The notes under the pieces: generated by a model
Told to the model about the DNA's origin: nothing
The model's input: only the letters and a program-made list of their open reading frames with translations
Databases searched by the model: none
Part shown: positions 41,436 to 50,633 of the stretch, one piece after another
Layout of the letters: every line of letters starts with the position of its first letter
How positions within the stretch are numbered: the first letter of the stretch is position 1
Made by a program: the position numbers and the translations under genes
NCBI RefSeq assembly: GCF_038008325.1
Contig: NZ_JBBOYW010000001.1
Location: forward strand, 3,193,501-3,257,500
Reading direction: 5' to 3'
DNA length: 64,000 nucleotides
From: Lysinibacillus sp. FSL K6-0232
GTDB taxonomy: Bacteria > Bacillota > Bacilli > Bacillales_A > Planococcaceae

Positions 41436-41484
41436 AAAAAGACAGTCCCAGTGATAATTACTCACGTAAGGACTGTCTTACTTA
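41436..41484. terminator. Bidirectional terminator
   Basis: Perfect 10-bp stem AAGACAGTCC/GGACTGTCTT with a 21-nt loop between the convergent ABC operon and dedA; an A run and TT-rich ends flank it. Confidence 0.8.
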
Positions 41485-42129
41485 TTTACTCTTTTTCGAT
41501 TTGATTGCTCCAACGATAGCAGGGATCACGGAAATAATAATAATTAAAATGAGTACAGTTGAGAAGTTCTCTTTAATAATAGGAATATTACCGAAGAAGT
41601 AGCCTAGCAATGTACAGCTAAATACCCATAAAAACGCACCAAAAACATTATAAAAAAGGAAATAGCTATACTTCATTTTACTTGCACCCGCTACGAATGG
41701 AATAAAGGTGCGGATAAATGGCATAAAACGAGCAATCACAATTGTTTTTCCACCATGCGTATTAAAGAATTTTTCAGCCGCCTCCATACGCTCCTTTTTA
41801 ATGACCTTGCCAAGGAAACTAGTTGGAGGAATCGATGTGCCTACTTTATGGCCAATATGGTAGTTCATTGTGTCGCCTAAAATAGCTGCTGCTAAAAATA
41901 CAGGAATTAATATCCACATATCAAAGGCCCCCATTGCAGCAGCTAATGTGCCACTAGCAAATAGCAATGAATCTCCCGGTAAAAATGGGAAAATAACAAC
42001 TCCTGTTTCTACAAAAACAATGGCAAATAAAATAAGATAACTCCAGTTGCCAAAATCACGAATAATCTCTTCTAAATGCACATCAATATGTACAATAAAA
42101 CTAATTAAATCTTGAATAAGCTCAATCAT
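41482..42129 (-). CDS. DedA-family membrane protein
   Basis: 215 residues from the ATG at 42129, with AAAGAGAG upstream; the longer frame is non-homologous. Family signatures: FVETGVVIFPFLPGDSLLF near the N-terminus and ARFMPFIRTFIPFVAGAS in the middle, with four to five membrane helices and re-entrant loops. DedA proteins flip undecaprenyl phosphate or phospholipids and support envelope integrity and drug resistance. Which lipid is moved here cannot be told. Confidence 0.93.
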   Translation of the reverse strand: MIELIQDLISFIVHIDVHLEEIIRDFGNWSYLILFAIVFVETGVVIFPFLPGDSLLFASGTLAAAMGAFDMWILIPVFLAAAILGDTMNYHIGHKVGTSIPPTSFLGKVIKKERMEAAEKFFNTHGGKTIVIARFMPFIRTFIPFVAGASKMKYSYFLFYNVFGAFLWVFSCTLLGYFFGNIPIIKENFSTVLILIIIISVIPAIVGAIKSKKSK

Positions 42130-42501
42130 TGCATATAGGCTCTCTTTCTCTATTATCGATTTATTTTTAACTGACCTACATCGAGCTATAAGTCGCTCAT
42201 TTGTCATTCCGTGAATTTTGACGTTATAGCTATCCAAAGGTTGCAATTCTACTAGCTACTATATGCTCGAATGCATGACGTTATGTTCCAAAACTGATTC
42301 TATCATTTGTCTACAAAGTCCTTCAACTGATTTCTTGTAATAGCTAAGAGCACATTTATCGCCTATATCGTAAGGATATATAGTCATTTCACAATGTAGC
42401 CTAGATGAATAAATAATAGCTAGCATAGGCTTGTCACAACTTTGACAAAAACACTTTACACAAATCAGCTATTATTGTTGAAATGATAGCTAATGGCAAA
42501 T
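42130..42501. other. Non-coding gap upstream of dedA
   Basis: About 370 bases between the fatty-acid ligase terminator and dedA, with no supported gene. It should carry the dedA promoter; several poor candidates exist near 42430-42470. Confidence 0.5.
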
Positions 42502-42539
42502 AAAAAAGTCAGCTTCCACCAAAACAGTGAAGGCTGACT
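42502..42539 (-). terminator. Terminator of the acyl-CoA synthetase gene
   Basis: AGTCAGC and GCTGACT at the base, with further pairing inside, followed by TTTTTTATTT on the minus strand; eight bases after the stop. Confidence 0.88.
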
Positions 42540-42547
42540 GTCTAATT

Positions 42548-44095
42548 TTATACCTTTGCTTTAAGAGAACGACGCAATATTTTTCCTGTCGTATTTTTCG
42601 GTAACTCATCCATAATTTCAATTACTTTTGGCACTTTGTATTTCACCATATGTTTAGCACAATAAGTGAATAAGTCCTCTGTTGAAGTAGCTGCTACCTC
42701 TTTAAGCACAACATAGGCATGTACTGCTTCGCCTAAATTCGGGTCAGGGAAGCCTACAACTGCTGCCTCTACAATATTATCATGGGCAAATAACACTTCC
42801 TCAACCTCTCGTGGATAGACATTATAGCCCCCAACAATAATCATATCCTTTTTACGATCAACAATATAAAAATAACCTTCCTCATCAACCTTTGCTAAAT
42901 CTCCTGTATAAAGCCAGCCGTCACGTATAGCCATTGCTGTTTCCTCTGGTAGCTTATAGTAGCCCTTCATCACATTCGGTCCACGTACAATAAGCTCTCC
43001 TACCTCACCAACGGGTACTTCCTGACCATTCACATCCACCACTTTATTTTCCACATTATTAATGGATGTGCCGATAGAGCCTGGCTTACGCTCACGGTCT
43101 AACGGGTTAAAGCATGTTACAGGTGACGCCTCCGATAAACCATAGCCCTCTGACACACGTACATTAAATTTCTGCTCGAAATTATGTAATAATGCAACAG
43201 GTAAAGAAGCTCCCCCTGAAACAGCTAAGCGAATTGTTGCGAAGTCTTCAGCATTGCCTTCTGGTAATTGATATAAGAAATTATACATTGTTGGAACACC
43301 CGCAAATACTGTTGCCTTTTGCTCCCTTGCTAATGCGAAAATTTCTGCTGGGCTAAAACGAGGTACAAGCAAAATCGTTGCTCCACTTAATAGCGGTGCA
43401 TTCACCACAACTGTTAAAGCAAAGACATGAAATACTGGCAATGTAGCTATAACACGATCATCAGCTCTTATTCCTAAATAATGAGCAACATCACGAGCAT
43501 TTGAATAGATATTACCATGTGTTAGCATAGCTCCCTTTGGGCTGCCAGTTGTACCAGATGTATATAAAATAATCGCGTTATCATCATCTGTCACTTCCAC
43601 AGGTTGTAATGCTTCAGCAGCATTGGCAATGACCTGTGTAAATAAATGCGTTTTGTCACGCGCCTCTGGTGATAAAGCTGCAATTTTTTCAGCTATATCT
43701 GATGCTGTTTCACAAATGATAAATGCTTGCACCTGCGGAAATGCTTGTACACCCTTTTCAACTAATGGTAGTAAAGCATCCAATGCAATAACTGCTTTTA
43801 CATCTCCATTATGTAAAATATAAGAAATTTCATCTGGTGTATAGATTGGATTCACAGGTATTGCTGTTGCTCCTAAACGCATTGTCGCATAGAGCGCAAT
43901 TAAATAATGTGGCGTATTGCCAAGTAAAAACGCCACATGGTCCCCCTTTTCAATCCCTAAATCTTCTAACCCCTTTGCAAAGCGTCCAACAGCATGTTCA
44001 AATTCCCCGTAAGTCGTATTCTTCCCCATAAAATGATACGCAACTTTTTCCGGTTGCTCTATTGCCTGTTGACGAACACATGAAACTAAATTCAA
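42548..44095 (-). CDS. Long-chain fatty acid-CoA ligase (AMP-forming)
   Basis: 515 residues. Adenylate-forming enzyme motifs in order: ILYTSGTTGSPKGAMLTHGN (P-loop), VSEGYGLSEASP, GWLYTGDLAKVDEEGYFYIV, and PKNTTGKILRRSLK with the catalytic Lys. It activates fatty acids for degradation or lipid use, like LcfB/YhfL of Bacillus. Single gene on the minus strand with a terminator. The chain-length preference is not readable. Confidence 0.93.
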   Translation of the reverse strand: MNLVSCVRQQAIEQPEKVAYHFMGKNTTYGEFEHAVGRFAKGLEDLGIEKGDHVAFLLGNTPHYLIALYATMRLGATAIPVNPIYTPDEISYILHNGDVKAVIALDALLPLVEKGVQAFPQVQAFIICETASDIAEKIAALSPEARDKTHLFTQVIANAAEALQPVEVTDDDNAIILYTSGTTGSPKGAMLTHGNIYSNARDVAHYLGIRADDRVIATLPVFHVFALTVVVNAPLLSGATILLVPRFSPAEIFALAREQKATVFAGVPTMYNFLYQLPEGNAEDFATIRLAVSGGASLPVALLHNFEQKFNVRVSEGYGLSEASPVTCFNPLDRERKPGSIGTSINNVENKVVDVNGQEVPVGEVGELIVRGPNVMKGYYKLPEETAMAIRDGWLYTGDLAKVDEEGYFYIVDRKKDMIIVGGYNVYPREVEEVLFAHDNIVEAAVVGFPDPNLGEAVHAYVVLKEVAATSTEDLFTYCAKHMVKYKVPKVIEIMDELPKNTTGKILRRSLKAKV

Positions 44096-44237
44096 TTACA
44101 CCATCCCCTTATCGTATAAAATGAATCGCTATTCAGTAATATTATATAAGAAATACATCTAAAAGACAATGAATCTTTTTATTTCGTGTTATAAATTAGC
44201 TTAAGTAATCCATTTTTTGCTCTTTTAAGCACGTTCT

Positions 44238-46172
44238 TTATGAGCGAATATGAGAGATGTAACGCCAACGAATTAAGTAAAAATACACTACTTGTATAAC
44301 GACAAAAAAGCCAAATGCAAAGAATACCTCTTTTACAATCGAAATATTCGCAAAATCTTTTAAAACACCTTGAACCATTAAAAAGGCGAAAGCGCTATGC
44401 ATCATTGCAACGCCCCATGGTAAGAAGAATTGCGGGAATAAGTGGCGATTGACAAGCTTTTTCAGCTCCGCATCTGTTAAGCCCATACGCTTTAATACAT
44501 CAAATTTGCGCTTTTCTCGTTCAAGGGAAGTATGCAATTTAAAGTAGACAAAGCTTCCTGCCGCCAGTAAAAATACTGTTGCCACCAAGACACCCACTAA
44601 TGTAAATAAAGAGTAGGTAGCTAATATATAAGAATAATTTAATCCTGCATTTTCAAAGTAGAAAGGACTAAATTTATCCTTTTTGCTAAAATATAAATTC
44701 GTTTCTAAATTCACTATATCCTTGCCAATTTCTTTTGTTTCCATCCATTGCGGAATGACAAACGTAAATAAATGGTAGCTTGGCTGCATAATATTTTTAT
44801 CAGAAATTGGATGAACAAGGTTTGCAAAATCCTCATCACTAATAACAATTGAATTTACGCTAACAATTGATCCAGGAAATACAATTTTAGGATAGACACT
44901 ATCAATTGTTATCGGTATTGAATTTTCCTCCAGCACCGTATGCACAACTCGATCTTTTAATTTTTTTAGTGCATCCTCCGAATAAGGGATAAAGACTGCT
45001 TCTCCTGCCGCAAGATTCAACAATGGGTAACTATAGGATGACAGCAATACATTCATATCAGACTCTCGAAATACTTCTACTTCATTTTTTGTAAACGAGG
45101 ATGTTTGTTTTACCACAACAAAACGGGATAGCTGATAGGATAAGCCCTTGTCCTCTAATTGCAGACGTAGTGAGTTAATATGCTCCCGCTCAAATGGATT
45201 ATCAACATCTCCCTTATAGACAAGCCCTAATGGATTTAAACGATCGTATTGAATAGTGTAAGAGGACATTGTTGCTAATACACCTACAGATAAAAAAGCG
45301 AGTGTTGACACCATTGTCACAACAAAAAACATTTTGACATTATCCATCATAATGTGTGTTTGCTCAGCAAGTGACAGAAGACGATAGCGTCGCCAATAAA
45401 ATTTACGCTTGCCACGCGCCAAATCTAAAATATATGGCACAGAATCACTAAAAAAATAATATGTGCCAAAGGTTGCTGAAAACGGGATAATTAATGTTAA
45501 GCCAATTAATGAAGTGTGCCCCACAACAAAGGCTAAAATATACGTTGCTAAAATTAGAGCAACACCATATATAGCACGAATTTTAGAATAGGTTGCTAGG
45601 CTGCTTAAATAATCACTGCCTTTAATTAAATCTCGTAGCTGTCGTTCTCGTGTAAAATACACACTAATAAAGGAAATCACGACAAAGGCACTTGTAAAAA
45701 CGCCAATTGTTAATAAAAATGGCTCCCATGAAACATATAATGGTAAATCATCTAAATGCAAAATCTCACGCACAATCATAAAGAAGAATTTTGAAAATGA
45801 AAAACCAAAAATAATCCCTACAATAATAGAGCCTGAGCCAATAATCATGGTTTCTAAAAAGACAAGCCTATTCATCTGACGCTTTTCCATGCCTAAATGC
45901 AATAAAATCGCAAATTCATGTGAACGCGCCTCTAAAAAAGCACTCATCGAATAGTATAAAAAGAATAATGTAAAAAGGACGAGTACAATTTCAGCACCCA
46001 CCATCCCAATGAGCGATACTTCACCTAATATCCCATGCTCAATATCAGGATGAAACATCAGCATGGAATAGATAAAAAATACAGCCACAGAAAAAAAGCT
46101 TGCCATGAAAAAGGCACCATATACTCGGCTGTTCCGTACGACATTACGGTAAGCGAATTGTCGAAAGGTCAC
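44238..46172 (-). CDS. Bce-type ABC transporter permease
   Basis: 644 residues. About ten membrane helices with one large extracytoplasmic domain (roughly residues 310-520) between helices 7 and 8, the BceB/FtsX-like arrangement. N-terminus MTFRQFAYRNVVRN. The start is GTG at 46172 with GGAGGG seven bases upstream, and it overlaps the ATPase gene by 29 bases. In this family the permease both frees lipid II-cycle intermediates from peptide antibiotics and signals the transport load to its histidine kinase. Confidence 0.93.
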   Translation of the reverse strand: MTFRQFAYRNVVRNSRVYGAFFMASFFSVAVFFIYSMLMFHPDIEHGILGEVSLIGMVGAEIVLVLFTLFFLYYSMSAFLEARSHEFAILLHLGMEKRQMNRLVFLETMIIGSGSIIVGIIFGFSFSKFFFMIVREILHLDDLPLYVSWEPFLLTIGVFTSAFVVISFISVYFTRERQLRDLIKGSDYLSSLATYSKIRAIYGVALILATYILAFVVGHTSLIGLTLIIPFSATFGTYYFFSDSVPYILDLARGKRKFYWRRYRLLSLAEQTHIMMDNVKMFFVVTMVSTLAFLSVGVLATMSSYTIQYDRLNPLGLVYKGDVDNPFEREHINSLRLQLEDKGLSYQLSRFVVVKQTSSFTKNEVEVFRESDMNVLLSSYSYPLLNLAAGEAVFIPYSEDALKKLKDRVVHTVLEENSIPITIDSVYPKIVFPGSIVSVNSIVISDEDFANLVHPISDKNIMQPSYHLFTFVIPQWMETKEIGKDIVNLETNLYFSKKDKFSPFYFENAGLNYSYILATYSLFTLVGVLVATVFLLAAGSFVYFKLHTSLEREKRKFDVLKRMGLTDAELKKLVNRHLFPQFFLPWGVAMMHSAFAFLMVQGVLKDFANISIVKEVFFAFGFFVVIQVVYFYLIRWRYISHIRS

Positions 46173-46920
46173 CTACTTGCCCTCCTCCTAGTAAGCTCAA
46201 AACATTTAATATGCGTTGGAAAAACATTTGGCGACGATTATCTCGGTAAATTTCATTGAAAAATTCGCCATCTTTAATAAATAACACACGATCACAGTAG
46301 CTTGCGGCAATTGGATCATGCGTTACCATAATAATCGTCGTTTGTTTATCCTGATTTACTTTTGTTAACAACTCTAGTACATCACGAGATGAGTTAGAAT
46401 CTAAATTACCTGTTGGCTCATCCGCTAAAATCAGGCTTGGGTTATGAATCAATGCACGCCCTATTGCCGTTCTTTGTGCCTGTCCACCAGATATTTCATT
46501 TGGTCGTTTATGCAGAAAAGAGGTTAAATCTAGCTTTTCTATAATGCTTGCTAGACGCTCCTCCATCACCTCTAATGGCTGCTGGTCTAATGTTAATGGC
46601 AGCACAATATTTTCTTCTACCGTTAACATATGCAAAAGATTAAAATCCTGAAATATAAAGCCTAGCTGTCTTCTTCTAAAAAAGGCAAGCTCTGTGGCGT
46701 TCAATTTATGCGGATTCATGCCATCTACAATAATTTCACCGCTTGTTGGTTCATCAATTGTCGAAATAATATTGAGCAATGTTGTTTTACCGCTTCCTGA
46801 AGGTCCCATTACTGCTAAGAATTCGCCTTCCTCCACCTCAAAGCTTAGTTGATTTAAGGCTCGATGTGTTACCTTGCCTTCATATACTTTTGTCACATCT
46901 TTAATTTGTAAAATAGGCAT
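46144..46920 (-). CDS. Bce-type ABC transporter ATPase
   Basis: 258 residues from the ATG at 46920 (AAGGTGA upstream; a GTG four codons earlier lies inside that site). Walker A GPSGSGKTT, Q-loop FIFQDFN, signature SGGQAQR, Walker B LILADEPTGNLDS, and H-loop MVTHD. All catalytic motifs are intact. It powers the permease encoded next. The ~30-residue tail after DNRRQMFFQR is longer than usual and overlaps the permease gene. Confidence 0.93.
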   Translation of the reverse strand: MPILQIKDVTKVYEGKVTHRALNQLSFEVEEGEFLAVMGPSGSGKTTLLNIISTIDEPTSGEIIVDGMNPHKLNATELAFFRRRQLGFIFQDFNLLHMLTVEENIVLPLTLDQQPLEVMEERLASIIEKLDLTSFLHKRPNEISGGQAQRTAIGRALIHNPSLILADEPTGNLDSNSSRDVLELLTKVNQDKQTTIIMVTHDPIAASYCDRVLFIKDGEFFNEIYRDNRRQMFFQRILNVLSLLGGGQVGDLSTIRLP

Positions 46921-46933
46921 ACTTTTATTCACC

Positions 46934-47341
46934 TTATTTCTTTATTAATTCTAAGGATGCTGGTAACACTACTTCAAAACCAATATGGAAATGAGGTTCT
47001 ACCAATATAGAGTCTTCCTCAATCAGGCTAAAGCAATATTTGCCAATCACCACATCCCAAGCATCCATTTCTCCCTCGATAATGTCACCACATACCGTAT
47101 AATAGCCACTGTACATAATTTGCTCGCCCTCCACAGGAAAGGCATTCAATATTGTTGGCTGCTGTAAGTCTAGCCCAAGCGTATTTGAAAAATGCAGTAA
47201 ATCTGCATCGAGTATTTGATTTGCCTCATGAAAGCTTTGATAATGTACATCTTCATCCATTCGGAGCTGTGTCGCATACAGAGCCTTCGTTTTCTCCTTT
47301 TCAATATTTAATAGCCAATGATTTATACGTATTTCCGCCAT
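46934..47341 (-). CDS. Hypothetical protein inside the Bce-type module
   Basis: 135 residues, acidic, soluble, with no signal or membrane segment and no family I recognise. The ATG at 47341 has GGGGGAAG upstream. It sits between the histidine kinase (11 bases away) and the ATPase (13 bases away) of a Bce-type module, where B. subtilis has no gene. The spacing means it is cotranscribed with the module. Possible roles are modulation of the kinase or transporter; this is inference from position alone. Confidence 0.75.
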   Translation of the reverse strand: MAEIRINHWLLNIEKEKTKALYATQLRMDEDVHYQSFHEANQILDADLLHFSNTLGLDLQQPTILNAFPVEGEQIMYSGYYTVCGDIIEGEMDAWDVVIGKYCFSLIEEDSILVEPHFHIGFEVVLPASLELIKK

Positions 47342-47352
47342 GCTACTTCCCC

Positions 47353-48336
47353 CTAATTTGTAAATGTCACTGTTACAATTGTCCCTTGACCTACTTCTGA
47401 TGTAATGGTTAATTCATGCCCAAGCTTTTCGCAAATTTCTTTAGCTAGGTAAAGCCCCATCCCTGTTGATTCCCCTGTTTTACGCCCATTTTCACCAGTA
47501 AAAAAAGCCTTTGTTACACGTGAAAGATCAGAGGCGGGAATCCCAATTCCTTCATCACAAATGGCTAACTGCACGTAGTCATCCTTTTGAATAGCGGAAA
47601 TCACAATTTTTTTATTTGCTTCAAATGTATATTTCACTGCATTGGTAATAAATTGACCAAGAATAAAACGAAGCCATTTTGAATCACTCGCAACAATTAG
47701 GTCATCCTCAACATGAATTTCAGGGAAAACCCTTTTCGTAATAAATAAACGTTTATTTTCATTAACAGTTGCAGTCACAATTGCCTTTAACGCAACCTGC
47801 TCTACCTGCATATCATCTTCAAAGTTTTCTAAGCGTGCATTGACAAGTACCATATCCAAGCCTCTGCGTAAGCGATCAATTTCCTCCTGCACATTCCTTT
47901 TATCAAGAGGGCGATCATCCTGCAATAATAGCTCAATAACAGAGATAGGTGTTTTCATCTGATGCACCCATTGATTCATAAATTGGTCATGCCGTTTTTG
48001 ACTTGCATATAAGGAATGCAGCTCATGCTGATAAAGGCGATACAATTCATGCATATATTTTTCTGTTTGTATAGCCTCAGGTGTTTTCGCATTTTTTTGC
48101 AATACATCCTCCATTGTTGTAGGAAGCTGCGTTATTTTTAATAAATAGCGTTGACGCATTAAATAACGGACAAGTAGAAATGACGCTAATAGTACAAGGC
48201 TAATACAGAAGGAATAAATCGCTGTATTAACATTTCGAAAGCCATCCAGCGCATATAAAACCATAATAAAGCCAACTAGTAAAAGCTGGAACACAATAAA
48301 TGATGCATAATCGCGTAAAAATAATTTCCAGCCCAC
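47353..48336 (-). CDS. Intramembrane-sensing histidine kinase (BceS type)
   Basis: 327 residues. Two membrane helices (about 12-31 and 37-57) joined by a very short loop leave no sensor domain, the hallmark of intramembrane-sensing kinases. The phospho-acceptor His125 is in VHQMKTPISV, followed by an ATPase domain with N box TNAVKYTF, DEGIG and the G2 region STGMGLYLAKEIC. The start is GTG at 48336, which overlaps the regulator's TAG. It is expected to sense the load of its ABC transporter, not the antibiotic directly. Confidence 0.93.
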   Translation of the reverse strand: MGWKLFLRDYASFIVFQLLLVGFIMVLYALDGFRNVNTAIYSFCISLVLLASFLLVRYLMRQRYLLKITQLPTTMEDVLQKNAKTPEAIQTEKYMHELYRLYQHELHSLYASQKRHDQFMNQWVHQMKTPISVIELLLQDDRPLDKRNVQEEIDRLRRGLDMVLVNARLENFEDDMQVEQVALKAIVTATVNENKRLFITKRVFPEIHVEDDLIVASDSKWLRFILGQFITNAVKYTFEANKKIVISAIQKDDYVQLAICDEGIGIPASDLSRVTKAFFTGENGRKTGESTGMGLYLAKEICEKLGHELTITSEVGQGTIVTVTFTN

Positions 48337-49040
48337 TACAGCTCACCTGCACTTAATATAAAGCGATAGCCTGCACCACGCACAGTTTCTATCGTCGATG
48401 ATATCTCATAATCCGCTAGCTTTTTACGTACGCGTGTCATATTGACATTTAATGTATTTTCATCAACAAAGGCTTGATCGTCCCAAAGCTCCTCTAGCAA
48501 TTGCTCGCGTGTCACGACCTTTGGCGCATTGCCCATTAAAAGTTCTAGGATAATACACTCTTTTTTCTGTAGAGGAATGGCTAAATCATTTTTATGCAGC
48601 TCCATTCTTTCTAAATGCAGGATAAGCTGCCCCTGTTTAATTGTCCGCTCCTCTTGTCTTGCCGCATACTCACCATATGTACGACGCAAATGACTCCGAA
48701 TTTTAGCCAATACAATCTCATAATTAAATGGTTTTGTAATAAAATCATCACCGCCATTTTCAAGGGCAAAAATTTGATCCATCTCCCCTGAACGGGCAGA
48801 AATAAAAATAATTGGGCATGTTGTATGCTGGCGTAGCTGGCGACACCAATAATAGCCATCATAGGCAGGTAAATTTATATCAAGCAGTACCATATGTGGA
48901 TTGAATGCTGTAAATTCTTCGATAAGATGTTCAAACTTTTGAATGGTTTCAACCTCGTATTGATATTTACGAAGCGTTTCCGCTAATAATGAAGCGATTT
49001 TCACATCATCTTCAACGATAAATATTCGATGCTTTTCCAT
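48336..49040 (-). CDS. OmpR-family response regulator (BceR type)
   Basis: 234 residues. Receiver with Asp11/Asp12 and phospho-acceptor Asp54 (LLDINLP), Thr-like switch FISARS and conserved Lys in FITKPFN, then a C-terminal winged helix with VDENTLNVNMTRVRKKL. First gene of the Bce-type module. AAAGGAG lies before the ATG. It should activate the transporter genes when peptide antibiotics are present. Confidence 0.94.
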   Translation of the reverse strand: MEKHRIFIVEDDVKIASLLAETLRKYQYEVETIQKFEHLIEEFTAFNPHMVLLDINLPAYDGYYWCRQLRQHTTCPIIFISARSGEMDQIFALENGGDDFITKPFNYEIVLAKIRSHLRRTYGEYAARQEERTIKQGQLILHLERMELHKNDLAIPLQKKECIILELLMGNAPKVVTREQLLEELWDDQAFVDENTLNVNMTRVRKKLADYEISSTIETVRGAGYRFILSAGEL

Positions 49041-49071
49041 ATCAACACTCCTTTCTTTCTATATTGTATCA

Positions 49072-49108
49072 AAAAAAGGTTCGACGACATAATTGTCAGC
49101 GAACCTTC
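49072..49108 (-). terminator. Terminator of lplJ
   Basis: AAGGTTCG/CGAACCTT with an extended inner stem (TGACA/TGTCG), then TTTTTTT on the minus strand. It lies directly before the Bce-type regulator gene, so that gene's promoter must overlap or follow it. Confidence 0.9.
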
Positions 49109-49131
49109 AGCCTAAAAAACCTTTATTTTCC

Positions 49132-50124
49132 TTAATATATTAATTGTAAAAAGTCTTCTGTTGAAATTCCGCCAAAATATGTAGGAATATCAATATCCGC
49201 CAACGCTTTCGCAATGGCAGCTCTATCATAGTTTGTCCCAACTAGACGCTGTTCTATATCAGCTATATCGCCTACACCAAAGAAATCACCAAAAATATGT
49301 GCCTCTTCAATGATACCATGATTCACCTCAAGACGAATATCGACACCACCTGTTGGGAAACGATGTGTTTTTTGAATATTGAAGCGTGGTGATTTACCAT
49401 AGTTCCATTCCCAAGTTTGATAACGCTCCGCTGATAGCTTATGAATATTCGCCCAATCTTCCTCAGTTAGCTCATAATAGCGAATATTTTCTTCTCCACC
49501 AAAAATAGATTTTAAAATTTCAAGACGGAATTCCTCAATTGTCATTTTTTCTTGCAAAAACTCAGAAATATTGGCTACTCGTGAGCGAATGGATTTAATA
49601 CCCTTTGATTCAATTTTGTCCTTTTTCACCTTTAAAGCTGAAACAACCGCATCAATTTCTGTATCAAACATTAATGTACCATGACTGAACATGCGTCCTC
49701 TTGTTGAAAACTGTGCGTTGCCTGACACCTTGCGTCCCTCTGCTAAAATGTCATTGCGCCCTGAAAGCTCTGCATTCACACCCATTTTTGCTAGCGCGTC
49801 CACAACTGGCTGTGTGAATTTTTTATAATTCATAAAGCTATCGCCATCATCATTTGTAATAAAGCTAAAGTTAAGATTGCCTAAATCGTGATAAACAGCT
49901 CCACCACCCGAAAGACGTCGTACTACAATAATGCCATTATCCTCTACATAGTCTGTGTTGATTTCTTCAATTGTATTTTGGTTTTTGCCAATGATAATAG
50001 CAGGCTGATTAATGTAAAAAAGTAGCACTGGCTCCTTCTCAACATCCATTGTTTTTAATAAATATTCCTCAATCGCAAGGTTAATGCGTGGATCATGAAT
50101 CCCTTTATTATCAACGAAAATCAT
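49132..50124 (-). CDS. lplJ: Lipoate-protein ligase
   Basis: 330 residues. N-terminal ligase domain with NLAIEEYLL, the lipoate-binding RRLSGGGAVYHDLGNLNFSF and RNDI.. GRKVSGNAQ with the catalytic Lys, followed by a C-terminal accessory domain (about 250-330). It attaches free lipoate to the E2 subunits of dehydrogenases and GcvH, in an ATP-dependent manner. Single gene; the divergent neighbour is the YhfH-type microprotein. Confidence 0.96.
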   Translation of the reverse strand: MIFVDNKGIHDPRINLAIEEYLLKTMDVEKEPVLLFYINQPAIIIGKNQNTIEEINTDYVEDNGIIVVRRLSGGGAVYHDLGNLNFSFITNDDGDSFMNYKKFTQPVVDALAKMGVNAELSGRNDILAEGRKVSGNAQFSTRGRMFSHGTLMFDTEIDAVVSALKVKKDKIESKGIKSIRSRVANISEFLQEKMTIEEFRLEILKSIFGGEENIRYYELTEEDWANIHKLSAERYQTWEWNYGKSPRFNIQKTHRFPTGGVDIRLEVNHGIIEEAHIFGDFFGVGDIADIEQRLVGTNYDRAAIAKALADIDIPTYFGGISTEDFLQLIY

Positions 50125-50205
50125 AGTTTACGTTTCCTCCTTCACAAAATATCCATATTTATTCTACCGTAAATTAGGCATTTTGTGTTGACGAAAAGCA
50201 TCTGT

Positions 50206-50211
50206 TATAAT
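50206..50211 (+). promoter_or_regulatory. Extended -10 promoter of the YhfH-type gene
   Basis: TGTTATAAT gives an extended -10 (TATAAT 50206-50211 with TG one base before). No good -35 at the right distance; a TTGACG nearby is too close to pair with it. About 58 bases before the ATG. Confidence 0.55.
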
Positions 50212-50268
50212 ACACTATAAAATATCGAAACAGTAATAGTACAGATGAACTTAAAGGAGGCGTCCACA

Positions 50269-50394
50269 ATGTTAGAAAATGTAGTTGAATTTTTCAAGAA
50301 CTTACCTGCAAAGCAGTGTACTGAATGCGGTGAAAAATTGGAAGAACAAAGCGAATGCTACAGCAACACTTGTGAAAACTGCAACCACCTATAA
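50269..50394 (+). CDS. YhfH-type zinc-ribbon microprotein
   Basis: 41 residues, starting MLENVVEFFKNLPAKQC. Cysteines form CTECGEK and TCENC pairs with another Cys between, a one-zinc ribbon. This matches the tiny YhfH proteins of Bacillaceae, where yhfH also lies beside a lipoate ligase gene (lplJ/yhfJ). The ATG at 50269 follows AAAGGAGG by eight bases. Function unknown. Confidence 0.88.
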   Translation: MLENVVEFFKNLPAKQCTECGEKLEEQSECYSNTCENCNHL

Positions 50395-50502
50395 GCATTT
50401 GCCTATTCTGTAACCGTCATATACGTGCCCCACACGTAGCAATTATGACACCCCTCATCATTTCTATGATGAATCCTTAATTAAATCTCTTACACTTACA
50501 AA

Positions 50503-50541
50503 ACAAACAGCTGATACGCTCATATCAGCTGTTTGTTTTTA
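50503..50541 (+). terminator. Terminator after the YhfH-type gene
   Basis: ACAAACAGCTGAT pairs with ATCAGCTGTTTGT, then TTTTTA. Confidence 0.85.
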
Positions 50542-50589
50542 TATTAATATACTTCATCTGCTTAGTTTAAAATTCACTTATCCCCAGCT

Positions 50590-50632
50590 AGCAAAATAAG
50601 CACTCACCATTTCTGGATGAGTGCTTATTTAT
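50590..50632 (-). terminator. Terminator of the YhgE/Pip gene
   Basis: Perfect 13-bp stem AAATAAGCACTCA/TGAGTGCTTATTT two bases after the stop; the T tract on the minus strand is short (TTATTTT). Confidence 0.8.
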
Positions 50633-50633
50633 T

